NCBI GenBank assembly: GCA_002298995.1
Contig: DBMO01000069.1
Span: 107,368 to 171,367 of the forward strand
Source of the DNA: Desulfarculales bacterium UBA696
GTDB taxonomy: Bacteria; Desulfobacterota; Syntrophobacteria; Syntrophobacterales; Syntrophobacteraceae
Length of the DNA stretch: 64,000 nt
Reading direction: 5' to 3'
Part shown: positions 50,608-58,791 of the stretch, one piece after another
How positions within the stretch are numbered: position 1 is the stretch's first letter
Layout of the letters: the number at the start of each line of letters is the position of its first letter
The notes under the pieces: generated by a model
Databases searched by the model: none
The model's input: only the letters and a program-made list of their open reading frames with translations
What the model was told of the DNA's origin: nothing
Translations under genes and position numbers: made by a program

Positions 50608-52575
50608 ATGAGCGGAACATTATTCCGTGGCGCTATCCTGGCGGTCCTGATGATCGGCTGTCTGGCACTGACAGCCTTCGGCGCAGCAGAGCCCACACAG
50701 GGGGAGGGGGTCAGTGAACCGGATGTCGGCACGGCCAGCAAGGCAGACCTTGAAAAGGTCCATCCCACCAAGCCGCCGTATTCGCCTTATGCGGGCCGGA
50801 ATTTCCCCACGCGGCCGCTCTTCGGCGACACGCACCTGCACACCGCGTTTTCCATGGACGCAGGAGCGTTCGGCGCGCGGCTCACGCCCCGCGATGCCTA
50901 CCGGTTCGCACGGGGAGAGGAAATAGCCTCCAATACCGGTCAGCCGGTCAAACTCTCCCGACCGCTCGATTTCCTTGTTGTGGCGGACCACTCGGACGGA
51001 TTCGGGTTCTTTCCTCTGTTGATGAGCGGCGATCCAGCGCTGCTGGCAACGGAGCAAGGCCGTCGGTGGCATGACCAGATCAAGGGCGGCAAGGGCGCCG
51101 AGGCAGCGATTGATATCATCGTGAGCTTTAGCAACGGGCAGCTGCCCAAGGGGTTTCCCCTCCCGGGTACGAAGGCATACCGCTCTGCTTGGGAGGAAAC
51201 GATCAAGGCGGCTGAGGCCTTCAACGATCCGGGTAGATTCACTGCTTTCATCGGATATGAATGGACCTCGAACACGGGCGGCAACAACCTGCATCGTAAT
51301 GTCATCTTCCGCGAGAACGGCGCGAGAGCAATCCTCGTTGAACCCTACACTACGATGAAGCCGCTCGGCAGCGACAACCCCGAGGACCTGTGGAAATGGA
51401 TGGCGGCGACGGAAGAAAAGACCGGCAGCGAAGTGCTTGCCATTGCCCATAACGGGAATCTGAGCAACGGCCTCATGTTCCCCACGATTGAAGCCTTCGG
51501 CAAAAAGATCGACCGGAACTATGTAGAGACGCGCGCCAAGTGGGAGCGGCTCTACGAGACCACCCAAACTAAGGGCACAGGCGAGTCCCATCCCTTTCTC
51601 TCCCCCAATGACGAGTTCGCTAACTTTGAGATCTGGGACAAGAGTAACCTTGACGGCAGCGTGGCGAAGACAAAGGACATGCTCGAATACGAATACGCGC
51701 GCTCGGCCTTCAAGAACGGCCTTGTACTCGAATCGAAGCTGGGCGCTAACCCGTACAAGTTCGGCCTCATCGGCAGCAGCGATGCTCATACCGGCCTCTC
51801 CGCCATGGAGGAGGATAATTTCTTCGGCAAAACAGCGCCGCAGGAACCCAGCCCCGAGCGTATGCAAAAGGCCTTCTTCAAGAATCCAAAAACCGGCGTG
51901 ACGGTGATGGATTGGGAGGTCTCCGCTTCCGGGTACGCAGCCGTGTGGGCGATAGAGAACACGCGGGAGGCGATCTTTGATGCAATGCAGCGCCGTGAGA
52001 CCTACGGTACCACCGGCCCGCGCATGGCCGTGCGCTTCTTCGGCGGCTGGGAGTACGAGCCGGCTGACGCGAACAACCGCCTGCCTGCTGCCATCGGCTA
52101 CGCAAAAGGCGTCCCGATGGGCGGCGATCTGAGCAAGGCCCCCAAGGGCAAGTCGCCCACGTTCATTGCCGCCGCTCTGAAGGACCCCATCGGCGCGAAC
52201 CTCGACCGTATCCAGATCATCAAGGGCTGGATCGACAAAAATGACAAACTGCAGGAGCGCATATACGACGTGGCCGTGTCCGGCGGACGCAAGATCGAAA
52301 CGGACGGGCGCTGCAAAACCCCGGTTGGCAGCACGGTTGACGTTGAGAATGCAACGTGGACTAACACTATCGGCGCGCCGGAACTGATCTCCGTCTGGAA
52401 AGACCCTGAATTCGACCCGGCGCAGCGAGCTTTCTACTACGCGCGCGTGATCGAGATACCGACTCCGCGCTGGACTGCCTATGACGCGAAACGCTTTGGC
52501 ACAAAGCCACTTCCGGGCACCACGATGACGCTCCAGGAGCGGGCCTACACGTCGCCGATCTGGTACACGCCGTGA
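50608..52575 (+). CDS. DUF3604 secreted PHP-like protein
   Basis: A 655-aa exported protein (signal MSGTLFRGAILAVLMIGCLA; Cys 18 may form a lipobox-like site). RPLFGDTHLHTAFSMDAGAFGA and LDFLVVADHSDGFGF are typical of DUF3604 and recall PHP metal-dependent hydrolases, with HLH and DH as ligands; LGLIGSSDAHTGL adds a third. A hydrolytic role in the periplasm is likely but the substrate is unknown. AGAGGAG precedes the ATG. It is 50 nt after the third HupE-like gene, in the same operon. Confidence 0.9.
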   Translation: MSGTLFRGAILAVLMIGCLALTAFGAAEPTQGEGVSEPDVGTASKADLEKVHPTKPPYSPYAGRNFPTRPLFGDTHLHTAFSMDAGAFGARLTPRDAYRFARGEEIASNTGQPVKLSRPLDFLVVADHSDGFGFFPLLMSGDPALLATEQGRRWHDQIKGGKGAEAAIDIIVSFSNGQLPKGFPLPGTKAYRSAWEETIKAAEAFNDPGRFTAFIGYEWTSNTGGNNLHRNVIFRENGARAILVEPYTTMKPLGSDNPEDLWKWMAATEEKTGSEVLAIAHNGNLSNGLMFPTIEAFGKKIDRNYVETRAKWERLYETTQTKGTGESHPFLSPNDEFANFEIWDKSNLDGSVAKTKDMLEYEYARSAFKNGLVLESKLGANPYKFGLIGSSDAHTGLSAMEEDNFFGKTAPQEPSPERMQKAFFKNPKTGVTVMDWEVSASGYAAVWAIENTREAIFDAMQRRETYGTTGPRMAVRFFGGWEYEPADANNRLPAAIGYAKGVPMGGDLSKAPKGKSPTFIAAALKDPIGANLDRIQIIKGWIDKNDKLQERIYDVAVSGGRKIETDGRCKTPVGSTVDVENATWTNTIGAPELISVWKDPEFDPAQRAFYYARVIEIPTPRWTAYDAKRFGTKPLPGTTMTLQERAYTSPIWYTP

Positions 52576-52880
52576 GGACGTAACGATACACGCCTGAAAA
52601 TGAAAAGGGGCGAATCCCCAGTTACATAGATTTGACAATCGGAGTATCGGCGCTTTTGCACAGAAACAAAGCATCGTGAGAGAATTACGATGATTAGGTT
52701 GAGATCGCTAGTTCTGTTGATTGCCGTTGTATGCAGGGGTTTTATGGCGAAAGGTTTCAGATAGCCAGGCCATTGCAGCCATGCAGAACATCGGCAGGAC
52801 GTAACCGAATACCGGGATTCGCAACCGCTTTCTCCGGCTGATTTTGTACTACCTCAAAAAACATCAAGAAGGAGATCACC
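52576..52880. other. Gap with no gene
   Basis: Some 305 nt between DUF3604 and DUF2092. A 24-codon frame at 52690 resembles a signal peptide but stops at once. A weak GGGGC/TCCCC hairpin lies near 52607. The DUF2092 promoter should be here. Confidence 0.35.
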
Positions 52881-53705
52881 ATGACAGACAGGAAATTCCT
52901 GATGAGGTTGATCCTGGCGTTGACCCTCGTGATAGTTCCAGTCGCGGCAATGGCGGCGCAGGAAAAGGCTTCGGGAGCGACCGCCGGTTCCAACGAGGCT
53001 ATGACGATGCTCAAGCGCTGTGCCGATTTCCTCTCCCAAAGCCCTCAGTTCAGCGTCACGATTCGGACTGGGTACGATGTGTTGCAGGAATCGGGACAGA
53101 GTATCGAGTTCGGGGAGATTCGCAAGGTAACACTTAAACGCCCCGACCTTTTTCGGTCGGACATCGAGCGCAGTGACGGCGAAAAGGGACTCGTGCTGTT
53201 TAATGGAAAAGACATCATAGTGTTCAACGAAAAAAACAAGGTTTATGCAAAATCGCCCGCGCCGGGAGACCTGGACGGGGCGGTGACGTATCTCCTCTCT
53301 AACCTCAAGATGCGTCTGCCCCTGGCAATGATGTTCCTCTCCAGACTTCCCATCGAGATTGATAACAGGGTCACCTCTGTAGAAGAGGTGGAGCGTTCCG
53401 TTATCATGGACGTGCCCTGTACTCATCTCGCTGCCCGTACCGACGAGGTCGATTTTCAGATCTGGATTCCATCAAATGGGGACCCGCTGCCTCGCCGTAT
53501 CGTTACTACTTACAAGTACGACCCAGGACGGCCTCAGTTCTGGGCGAATTTCTCGGAATGGAACCTGTCACCTAATCCTGCCAATTCTCTCTTTGAATTC
53601 GCGCCGGCGGAAGGGATCCAACAGATTCCGTTTCTTGCGCAGATGGAATTGAGAAAGCCAAAACCGGTCAAAGCACCGGCAAAAAAGAAAGGGGGCACGC
53701 AATGA
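52881..53705 (+). CDS. DUF2092 exported protein
   Basis: A 274-aa protein with a signal peptide (MRLILALTLVIVPVAAMAAQ). SNEAMTMLKRCADFLSQSPQFSVTIRTGYDVLQESGQSIEFGE and TLKRPDLFRSDIERSDGEKG are typical of DUF2092, which has a LolA/LppX-like fold that may bind lipids in the periplasm. AAGGAG precedes the ATG. The TGA overlaps the start of the next Gly-rich gene (ATGA). A scrap of a second copy lies at 46029. Confidence 0.88.
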   Translation: MTDRKFLMRLILALTLVIVPVAAMAAQEKASGATAGSNEAMTMLKRCADFLSQSPQFSVTIRTGYDVLQESGQSIEFGEIRKVTLKRPDLFRSDIERSDGEKGLVLFNGKDIIVFNEKNKVYAKSPAPGDLDGAVTYLLSNLKMRLPLAMMFLSRLPIEIDNRVTSVEEVERSVIMDVPCTHLAARTDEVDFQIWIPSNGDPLPRRIVTTYKYDPGRPQFWANFSEWNLSPNPANSLFEFAPAEGIQQIPFLAQMELRKPKPVKAPAKKKGGTQ

Positions 53706-54577
53706 AGCGCAAACTACACAATATAGTTATCTCCCTGGGCTTGATTGTTTGCTTTTCTTTGTTCCTCGCCATTGATGCTGAATCCCGAGGCGGGGGTGGT
53801 GGCGGCGGCCGAGGTGGCGGCGGCGGTGGCCGAGGTGGTGGTGGCGGCAGCTTTTCGGGAGGTGGTGGCGGCAGCTTTTCGGGAGGTGGTGGAGGCAGAG
53901 GAGGTGGAGGTGGTGGTGGCGGTGGTTTCAGCCGAGAGGGCACAGCGAGCGCGGGAGGATTTTCGTCCGGTCGAGCATCGTCGCAAGGCGCTCAAAGTAT
54001 GGGAAAATATCAATCTGCTGGCGGCAGCATGCAGCAGGGAGCCAGCGCAAGCCGGCAGGGCACCAGCACGACTAATCAGGCTCAGCGCCAGCAAAGTACA
54101 AGCGCTAACCAGCAGAGCCGGCAGACTGCTGGAAGTCAAGCCCAGCAGAGCCAGCAGGCTTACGGAAGTCAAGCCCAGCAGAGCCGGCAGGCTTACGGAA
54201 GTCAAACCCAGCAGAGCCGGCAGGCTTATGGAAGTCAAACCCAGCAGACCCAGCAGGCTTATGGAGGCCAGGGCCAACCTCCACCTCCACCTCCACAAAA
54301 CTGGGACAGTTATCATCCGCCATATGGAGCCTATCCTGTTGCAGGAGCCGCCGTAATAGCCGGCACAACTGCAGTAGCAGCCTCTGCTGCGTATGGTGCA
54401 GCTGCCGCGACCTCACCACCACCCGCAGCAGCTTACTATCCAACCCTACCGTGCGCTCCCACGGTTGTCGCGGTGGGAGGGGTAAGCTATTACCAGTGCG
54501 GCTCCACCTGGTACAACCAGGCCTACTCCGGATCCGGGCCGACCTACGTAGTAGTCAGCCCTCCAGCGGGTTACTAG
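53702..54577 (+). CDS. Gly/Gln-rich secreted repeat protein
   Basis: A 291-aa protein with a signal peptide (NIVISLGLIVCFSLFLAIDAES), a Gly-rich region of GRGGGGG runs, a Gln/Ser region with 11-residue repeats, a short poly-Pro stretch, an Ala-rich hydrophobic segment (AVIAGTTAVAASAAYGAAAA) and a C-terminal GGVSYYQCGSTWYNQAY motif. That last motif recurs in small envelope proteins of Proteobacteria. It is coupled with DUF2092. The Gly-rich part resembles the tail of the DUF3300 protein at 43198. Confidence 0.65.
   Translation: MKRKLHNIVISLGLIVCFSLFLAIDAESRGGGGGGGRGGGGGGRGGGGGSFSGGGGGSFSGGGGGRGGGGGGGGGFSREGTASAGGFSSGRASSQGAQSMGKYQSAGGSMQQGASASRQGTSTTNQAQRQQSTSANQQSRQTAGSQAQQSQQAYGSQAQQSRQAYGSQTQQSRQAYGSQTQQTQQAYGGQGQPPPPPPQNWDSYHPPYGAYPVAGAAVIAGTTAVAASAAYGAAAATSPPPAAAYYPTLPCAPTVVAVGGVSYYQCGSTWYNQAYSGSGPTYVVVSPPAGY
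54127..54275 (+). repeat. 33-bp tandem repeats
   Basis: Inside the Gly/Gln-rich gene about 4.5 copies of a 33-bp unit encode AYGSQAQQSRQ with small changes (SQ/RQ/TQ). Such repeats can expand or contract, altering protein length. Confidence 0.8.
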
Positions 54578-54765
54578 GCCTTGGTGAGGGCAGGAGCCCG
54601 AAAGGGTTGTCCTTGGCCGTGGATGAGGGGGGGGCGGAAGCTGAGGAGCTTCACGAACGCGTGAGCGCGCCTGGCATGTCCGCCCTCATCAAAGCGAATT
54701 GGAAAGCCCCTAAGGAATTGAAGCCAATAAATGTCCAAGGAGACAAGCCAAGGCAGGGGGTTCCA

Positions 54766-55026
54766 ATGAAAACCCGCGGCAAGTTCAGAGTGGAACGCCT
54801 CTTCCTATACTTGGGTTTCGGAATGGCCCTGATGATTTTGCACATCATCGTGTCCGCGGGAATGATCGGCAACTTCCTTCTTTCCTTTTCAGGAACGGAG
54901 AACCTTCGAGGGGCCCATTGCAGTATGACGTCCCGATTCAAGGAAGCTGATAGGCGCGGACTTTTCTCAGGCGCAATCGGCTATTTGGAAAATGTTACAG
55001 CTTTTCTTTCCGGGGAGAATTTATGA
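54766..55026 (+). CDS. Small membrane protein
   Basis: An 86-aa protein with one strong helix (FLYLGFGMALMILHIIVSAGMIGNFLLSF). ATG 54766 follows GCAGGGGG; the frame is open upstream but overlaps the previous gene. Its TGA overlaps the start of the DUF1573 gene, so the two are coupled. Unrecognised. Confidence 0.5.
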   Translation: MKTRGKFRVERLFLYLGFGMALMILHIIVSAGMIGNFLLSFSGTENLRGAHCSMTSRFKEADRRGLFSGAIGYLENVTAFLSGENL

Positions 55027-55451
55027 GCAGCAGATTAATAATTCTTCTTTGGTTTGTCCTGATCGCTCCGTGTTTTGCTGCCATTCAGGAGCAGGGAAAC
55101 ACCGTCAAATACGTAACTGACCTTGCAGCAACTGAGAACCAGGAACCGACCGTGGCACTTCCGGAAACAAACTTTGATTTCGGCGAGGTCGAGGACGGGA
55201 ACGAATACATCCATGCATTTGTGATCTGGAATACGGGGGCCGGGGTTTTGGAGATCCAGAAGGTCCTTCCCGGTTGAGGAAGTTCTGTGGCCGGCTACGA
55301 TCGGTCAATCCCCCCAGGTGCCGAGGGGAAAATATACATAAGACTCGATCCGAAAGCGTGCCAAAGCGGCACGATAAAAACGGCTGTTGTCATATGCAAT
55401 GATCCGCAAAAAACGACTTTTCAACTGGTGGTCCAGGGAAAATCAAACTGA
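55023..55451 (+). CDS. DUF1573 protein, probable selenoprotein (TGA at codon 85)
   Basis: Reading through TGA 55275-55277 gives a 142-aa protein: signal peptide (IILLWFVLIAPCFA), then FDFGEVEDGNEYIHAFVIWN, GVLEIQKVLPG-TGA-GSSVAGYD, and IPPGAEGKIYIRLDP with a closing VVICNDPQKTTFQLVVQGK. DUF1573 proteins usually have CGC(T/S) where this has TGA-G-S-S, so TGA takes the place of the first conserved Cys. The frame stays open and family-like for 57 codons after it. A hairpin starting 11 nt downstream fits a bacterial SECIS. The alternative is a recent nonsense mutation leaving an 84-aa product. Confidence 0.65.
55289..55306 (+). promoter_or_regulatory. Candidate bacterial SECIS hairpin
   Basis: GGCCG (55289-55293) pairs with CGGTC (55302-55306) around an 8-nt loop GCTACGAT, plus an outer T-A pair. 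The stem begins 11 nt after the TGA, as in the E. coli fdhF element, and the loop starts with G, which the bacterial SECIS consensus asks for. It supports selenocysteine insertion but is short and could arise by chance. Confidence 0.45.
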
Positions 55452-55485
55452 TGGGCCAGCCGCTCTTAAGCGCGGAATAGGAATA

Positions 55486-55967
55486 ATGGAAACTACCGGA
55501 CAAGTTGCAGCGAAAAGGGATGTCGGCTTCCTGCTCGAGCCCGACAATACTCTTATTGTCCGGATTGCGGGCAGATGGAATATCGCGGACGGATTGGCTG
55601 CCACAGATGAGCTTAAGAAGCGAATTGGAGCAAGCCCAGGTCCCGAGCAAGTCGCCTTCGATACCACGGACCTTGGCGAGTGGGATAGCAGCCTCCTCAG
55701 CTTTTTGACAAAGCTCAAGGATTATTGCCTGAAGAAATCGATTAGCGTGGCCGGCCAAGGGCTTCCGGAAGGAGTCGCAAAGCTGCTCGCCCTTGCTTCG
55801 GCTGTCCCGGAGAAAAAAGATGCCGGAAAAGCGATGGGTCGTGAACCGTTTTTATCGAGGGTTGGTGAAGCCACATTGAAGACGGGTGCATCAACAGGTG
55901 AAATGCTTGCCTTTATCGGCGAGGCCTGTCTTGCGCTTCTAAGACTCCTAAGGGGTAATGCGAGGTT
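55486..55967 (+). pseudogene. STAS-fused MlaE-like permease, truncated
   Basis: Starts MetGluThrThrGly at 55486 with a STAS domain (FLLEPDNTLIVRIAGRWNIADG, later FDTTDLGEWDSSLLSFLTKL) and then the beginning of an MlaE permease (FLSRVGEATLKTGASTGEML, ACLALLRLLRGNARFR). Normal proteins continue with about 200 more residues of membrane helices; here the sequence switches at about 55967 into the middle of a pqiC-like gene and stops at 56068. The permease cannot work. Confidence 0.75.
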
Positions 55968-56500
55968 CCGTCTATATCCTCCTCTCTATTCAAACCGCGG
56001 GGCTGGAAAGCAGGGCTGTAGGCTCGGAACAGGATATTGTCGTCGGAGTAGGTCCTGTGAAAATCCCTGAGTACCTGGATCGGCCGCAAATAGCCACCAA
56101 ATCCACCCCCAACAGTATCCAGTTTGCCGAGTTCGACAAGTGGGCTGAATCCCTTGAAAAGAATCTGACAAGCGTTCTTGCCGACAACCTCTCTGTCATG
56201 GTTCCATCAGACCGAGTCTGTGTCTACCCCTGGCAGAAATGCATGATGGTTCGGTACCAGGTAACTCTGGACATTGTACATTTCGAAACAATGCCCGATG
56301 GAAAGATTCTGCTGGATGCACGCTGGAATATCCTGGGAAATGATGGCGAGAAACTGCTCGCCATGAAGCGGTCAAGACTGATTCTGCCGGTCAAATCCGA
56401 AGGATTCGAGGGAATAGCCTCCGCGGAAAGCCATGCGGTCGAAGCGTTGAGCCGGGAGATTGCGCTGGCGATCAATTCTCTGCCCAGCCAGACCAATTAA
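55958..56500 (+). pseudogene. PqiC-type lipoprotein gene, 5' end lost
   Basis: From about 55968 the frame reads VYILLSIQTAG and then VGVGPVKIPEYLDRPQIATK, the hallmark of PqiC/DUF330 auxiliary lipoproteins of MCE-type lipid transporters. The lipoprotein signal is missing: the first ATG (55958) sits in the fused permease sequence. The remaining domain is intact to the stop at 56500, so a cytoplasmic product might still be made, but it could not reach the periplasm. Confidence 0.75.
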
Positions 56501-56595
56501 TGAATCTACAAATGTATAGGATGTGGGTTCCGGACCCGAAGTGTGAGTGAAGGTAAACCTGCTTACCGTGATCTTCCAACGTCAGGGGGAAAAGC

Positions 56596-57174
56596 ATGAA
56601 GAAACTGAAGGTAATTGTTTTGGCGGCAATTTTGTCAGCGTGGTTCATTACCACCGGTGCAGTTGCAAAGGATACCGGTCAAAAAACAAAAAAACCTGGA
56701 GCCATAGCCGTTGAGTCGGTCACCTGGACGGCGACCGTCAAGTCGCTGGATTACGTCAAGAAGACGGTTGTGCTCGAAGACGAGAACGGCAGGAAAGTTC
56801 CGATAAACGCAAAAAATGCAAGGAACCTGGACCAGGTGCTTGTCGGAGACAAGGTCAAGGTGAATTACATCCAGGAACTGGCGATTTCAGTGAGAAAGGC
56901 TGAAACCCCTGCCGTTGCCGGAGCCGCGCGGACGGTAAAGCTTACGCCCAAAGGAAAGATGCCGGGGGGAGTGGTTACCGAGACTGTTCAGGTCCAGGCC
57001 GATGTGGAGGAGGTAAACAATGAAAAAAGGACCATAACCCTGAAAGGCCCTTCGGGAGAGAGTCGGACATATAACGTCAGTAAGCAGGTAAAGCATCTTA
57101 AGGAAATCAAGAAGGGTGACCAGGTGGTGATCGATGTCACGCAGGCCTTGGCCTTGGAAGTCATTAAACAGTAG
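56596..57174 (+). CDS. Exported protein with two similar beta-rich domains
   Basis: A 192-aa protein with a signal peptide (KVIVLAAILSAWFITTGAVAK). It contains two related blocks: VTWTATVKSLDYVKKTVVLEDENGRKVPIN..GDKVKVNYIQELAISV and VQVQADVEEVNNEKRTITLKGPSGESRTYN..GDQVVIDVTQALALEV. The layout resembles tandem OB-like folds in periplasmic proteins (DUF5666-like, uncertain). GGGGGAA precedes the ATG. Function unknown. Confidence 0.6.
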   Translation: MKKLKVIVLAAILSAWFITTGAVAKDTGQKTKKPGAIAVESVTWTATVKSLDYVKKTVVLEDENGRKVPINAKNARNLDQVLVGDKVKVNYIQELAISVRKAETPAVAGAARTVKLTPKGKMPGGVVTETVQVQADVEEVNNEKRTITLKGPSGESRTYNVSKQVKHLKEIKKGDQVVIDVTQALALEVIKQ

Positions 57175-57284
57175 TTCCAAGAAGGTTCGAATGATCTTCC
57201 CTTTGTAGCTCGTTCGAAAGTGGCCGTCGGCAGGAAATGCTGAATTTAACAGTTATTGTGACTAAAGAAGAAGGAGGACGTGAG

Positions 57285-57746
57285 ATGAGAGGTTTAGCAG
57301 TCATAAAGATGGCGTGTGTTGTTATCGTGGGTCTTTTCCTGGTCTCAGGTCTTGCGGTTGCTCAGAGCCAGCAAAACCAGGGGCTTCCCTGGGACGGGCT
57401 GATTGAACTGTCAGGTGGTTCCGTCGCGGCAGGTGTCGGTTACAGCTGGGGGAGCGGTAAGCTCACCCAGGCCGGCAAAGAATATCCGCTCAAGGTCGAA
57501 GGCCTTACCGTCGGGTCGGTCGGTGTTACAAAGGTATCTGCATACGGCAAGGTCTTCAAGCTGAACAAGATTACCGACATCAACGGAACGTACACAGCTG
57601 TCGGAACAGGTGCGACGGTTGGCGGCGGCGGGTCCGCGATAGCGATGCAAAATCCCAACGGGGTAATCATCGACCTCTACACTACTACTGAAGGCGCCAG
57701 TTTTTCATTGGGGGCGGCCGGTGTAAAGATCGAACTCAAGGAATAA
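57285..57746 (+). CDS. EipA/DUF1134-like exported protein
   Basis: A 153-aa protein with a signal (VVIVGLFLVSGLAVAQSQ) and AAGGAGG before ATG 57285. The body AAGVGYSWGSGKLTQAGKEYPLKVEGLTVGSVGVTKVSAYGKVF and the end GVIIDLYTTTEGASFSLGAAGVKIELKE form a beta-rich domain close to the DUF1134/EipA type as I remember it. EipA affects envelope integrity in Brucella. Family call is moderate. Confidence 0.55.
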   Translation: MRGLAVIKMACVVIVGLFLVSGLAVAQSQQNQGLPWDGLIELSGGSVAAGVGYSWGSGKLTQAGKEYPLKVEGLTVGSVGVTKVSAYGKVFKLNKITDINGTYTAVGTGATVGGGGSAIAMQNPNGVIIDLYTTTEGASFSLGAAGVKIELKE

Positions 57747-57822
57747 TCGCGGATGATATTGGCCAAGCAGATGGATAGTCCACATGGTGTTTGCGCCAAT
57801 CCAACTGAATTGAGCTGATTTT

Positions 57823-57837
57823 GCCCGCTTTGCGGGC
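57823..57837 (+). terminator. Hairpin downstream of the EipA-like gene
   Basis: GCCCGC (57823-57828), loop TTT, GCGGGC (57832-57837). A tight stem after the gene ending at 57746; only a weak AT stretch follows, so termination is uncertain. A second inverted repeat, CGACATGCC/GGCATGTCG, lies at 57863-57871/57889-57897, upstream of the lipoprotein gene. Confidence 0.4.
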
Positions 57838-57987
57838 GGAAGAATTCCATCATGATTTCACCCGACATGCCTCGTGCACAATGAATGGGGCATGTCGGCG
57901 ATTCCGCCATCCCTGCAGCGGTTCCTGTCGTAGGGCTCGTATTGGCTCACATTCCGAAAAGGGGCTAATGACAAAAGGAGAATGATA

Positions 57988-58746
57988 ATGAATATAACAT
58001 GGCCGCGACGAATCCTGGTCCTCGTCACGATAGCGATCTTCGGCCTGACCGGTTGCCAATCGACAAGTGAATCCATGAAGGCAAAACCTTCCCAGGGGGG
58101 TGGCTTCGTTCCGCTTGAGGAAATGTCCAAACGGGAGGACCTGCCGTTCCACAAAGCATGGGTGAAGGCGGGCACCGATTGGAATAGATACAGGTCTTTA
58201 TACATCACGGACGTGAGCACAAGATATCTTCTGGAGGCGAATTGGTGGCAGCAGAATTTCCGGCGTGACCAGATGGAAAATGATGTGCGCCAGATCGCAC
58301 TTTACCTGCAGCAGCGGGTCAAAGAAGGTTTTCAGAAAGACCCCGCGACACGTTTTCAAGTAATGTCCTCGCCACAACCCGGCGCTTTAATACTTGAAAT
58401 GGCTTTGATTGAACTTATTCCAAGCAATCCGGTCATGGAGGCATTGTCTCTAGCTGCTCCTTACGGGTCAGGTGTGGCTGTCTCGGCGGCGCAAAAAGCA
58501 TCCGGCGGAAAAGGTAGTGTGGCGATCGAAGCCAAGATCACCGATGCGGAAACGGGAACTGTTTTGGCGATGTTTGCGGATAGAGAGCAGGCCAAAGTCG
58601 GTCCGGTTAACCTTAGAGGCCTGACCTGGTATGGGGAAGCTAATGCGATTATCGATGATTGGGCCGAACAGTTGGTCAAGATCGCCAACAAGCGACCGGG
58701 TGAAGTTGTAAAGGATTCGAGCCCTTTTACGCTCAAGCCGTGGTAG
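57988..58746 (+). CDS. DUF3313 lipoprotein
   Basis: A 252-aa lipoprotein: signal and lipobox VLVTIAFLFGLTGCQS-like end (FGLTGC, Cys near 23). The mature part NRYRSLYITDVSTRYLL, then GALILEMALIELIPSNPVMEAL and KGSVAIEAKITDAETGTVLAMFADREQAK matches DUF3313, a family of outer-membrane-linked lipoproteins of unknown role. ATG 57988 is 7 nt after GGAG; ATG 57982 is too close. Confidence 0.8.
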   Translation: MNITWPRRILVLVTIAIFGLTGCQSTSESMKAKPSQGGGFVPLEEMSKREDLPFHKAWVKAGTDWNRYRSLYITDVSTRYLLEANWWQQNFRRDQMENDVRQIALYLQQRVKEGFQKDPATRFQVMSSPQPGALILEMALIELIPSNPVMEALSLAAPYGSGVAVSAAQKASGGKGSVAIEAKITDAETGTVLAMFADREQAKVGPVNLRGLTWYGEANAIIDDWAEQLVKIANKRPGEVVKDSSPFTLKPW

Positions 58747-58791
58747 CCGGAACCTGCGCCCGAGATTGACTCAGTTTTCTGGAGCTCACTT

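Noticed and set aside
50620..52674. 684-codon minus-strand open frame opposite the DUF3604 gene
   Set aside because: It is the antisense shadow of a well-supported gene with clear DUF3604 motifs; long antisense frames arise in GC-rich coding DNA.
52690..52764. 24-codon frame that looks like a signal peptide
   Set aside because: Stops at once and has no downstream domain in any frame; probably chance or an old relic.
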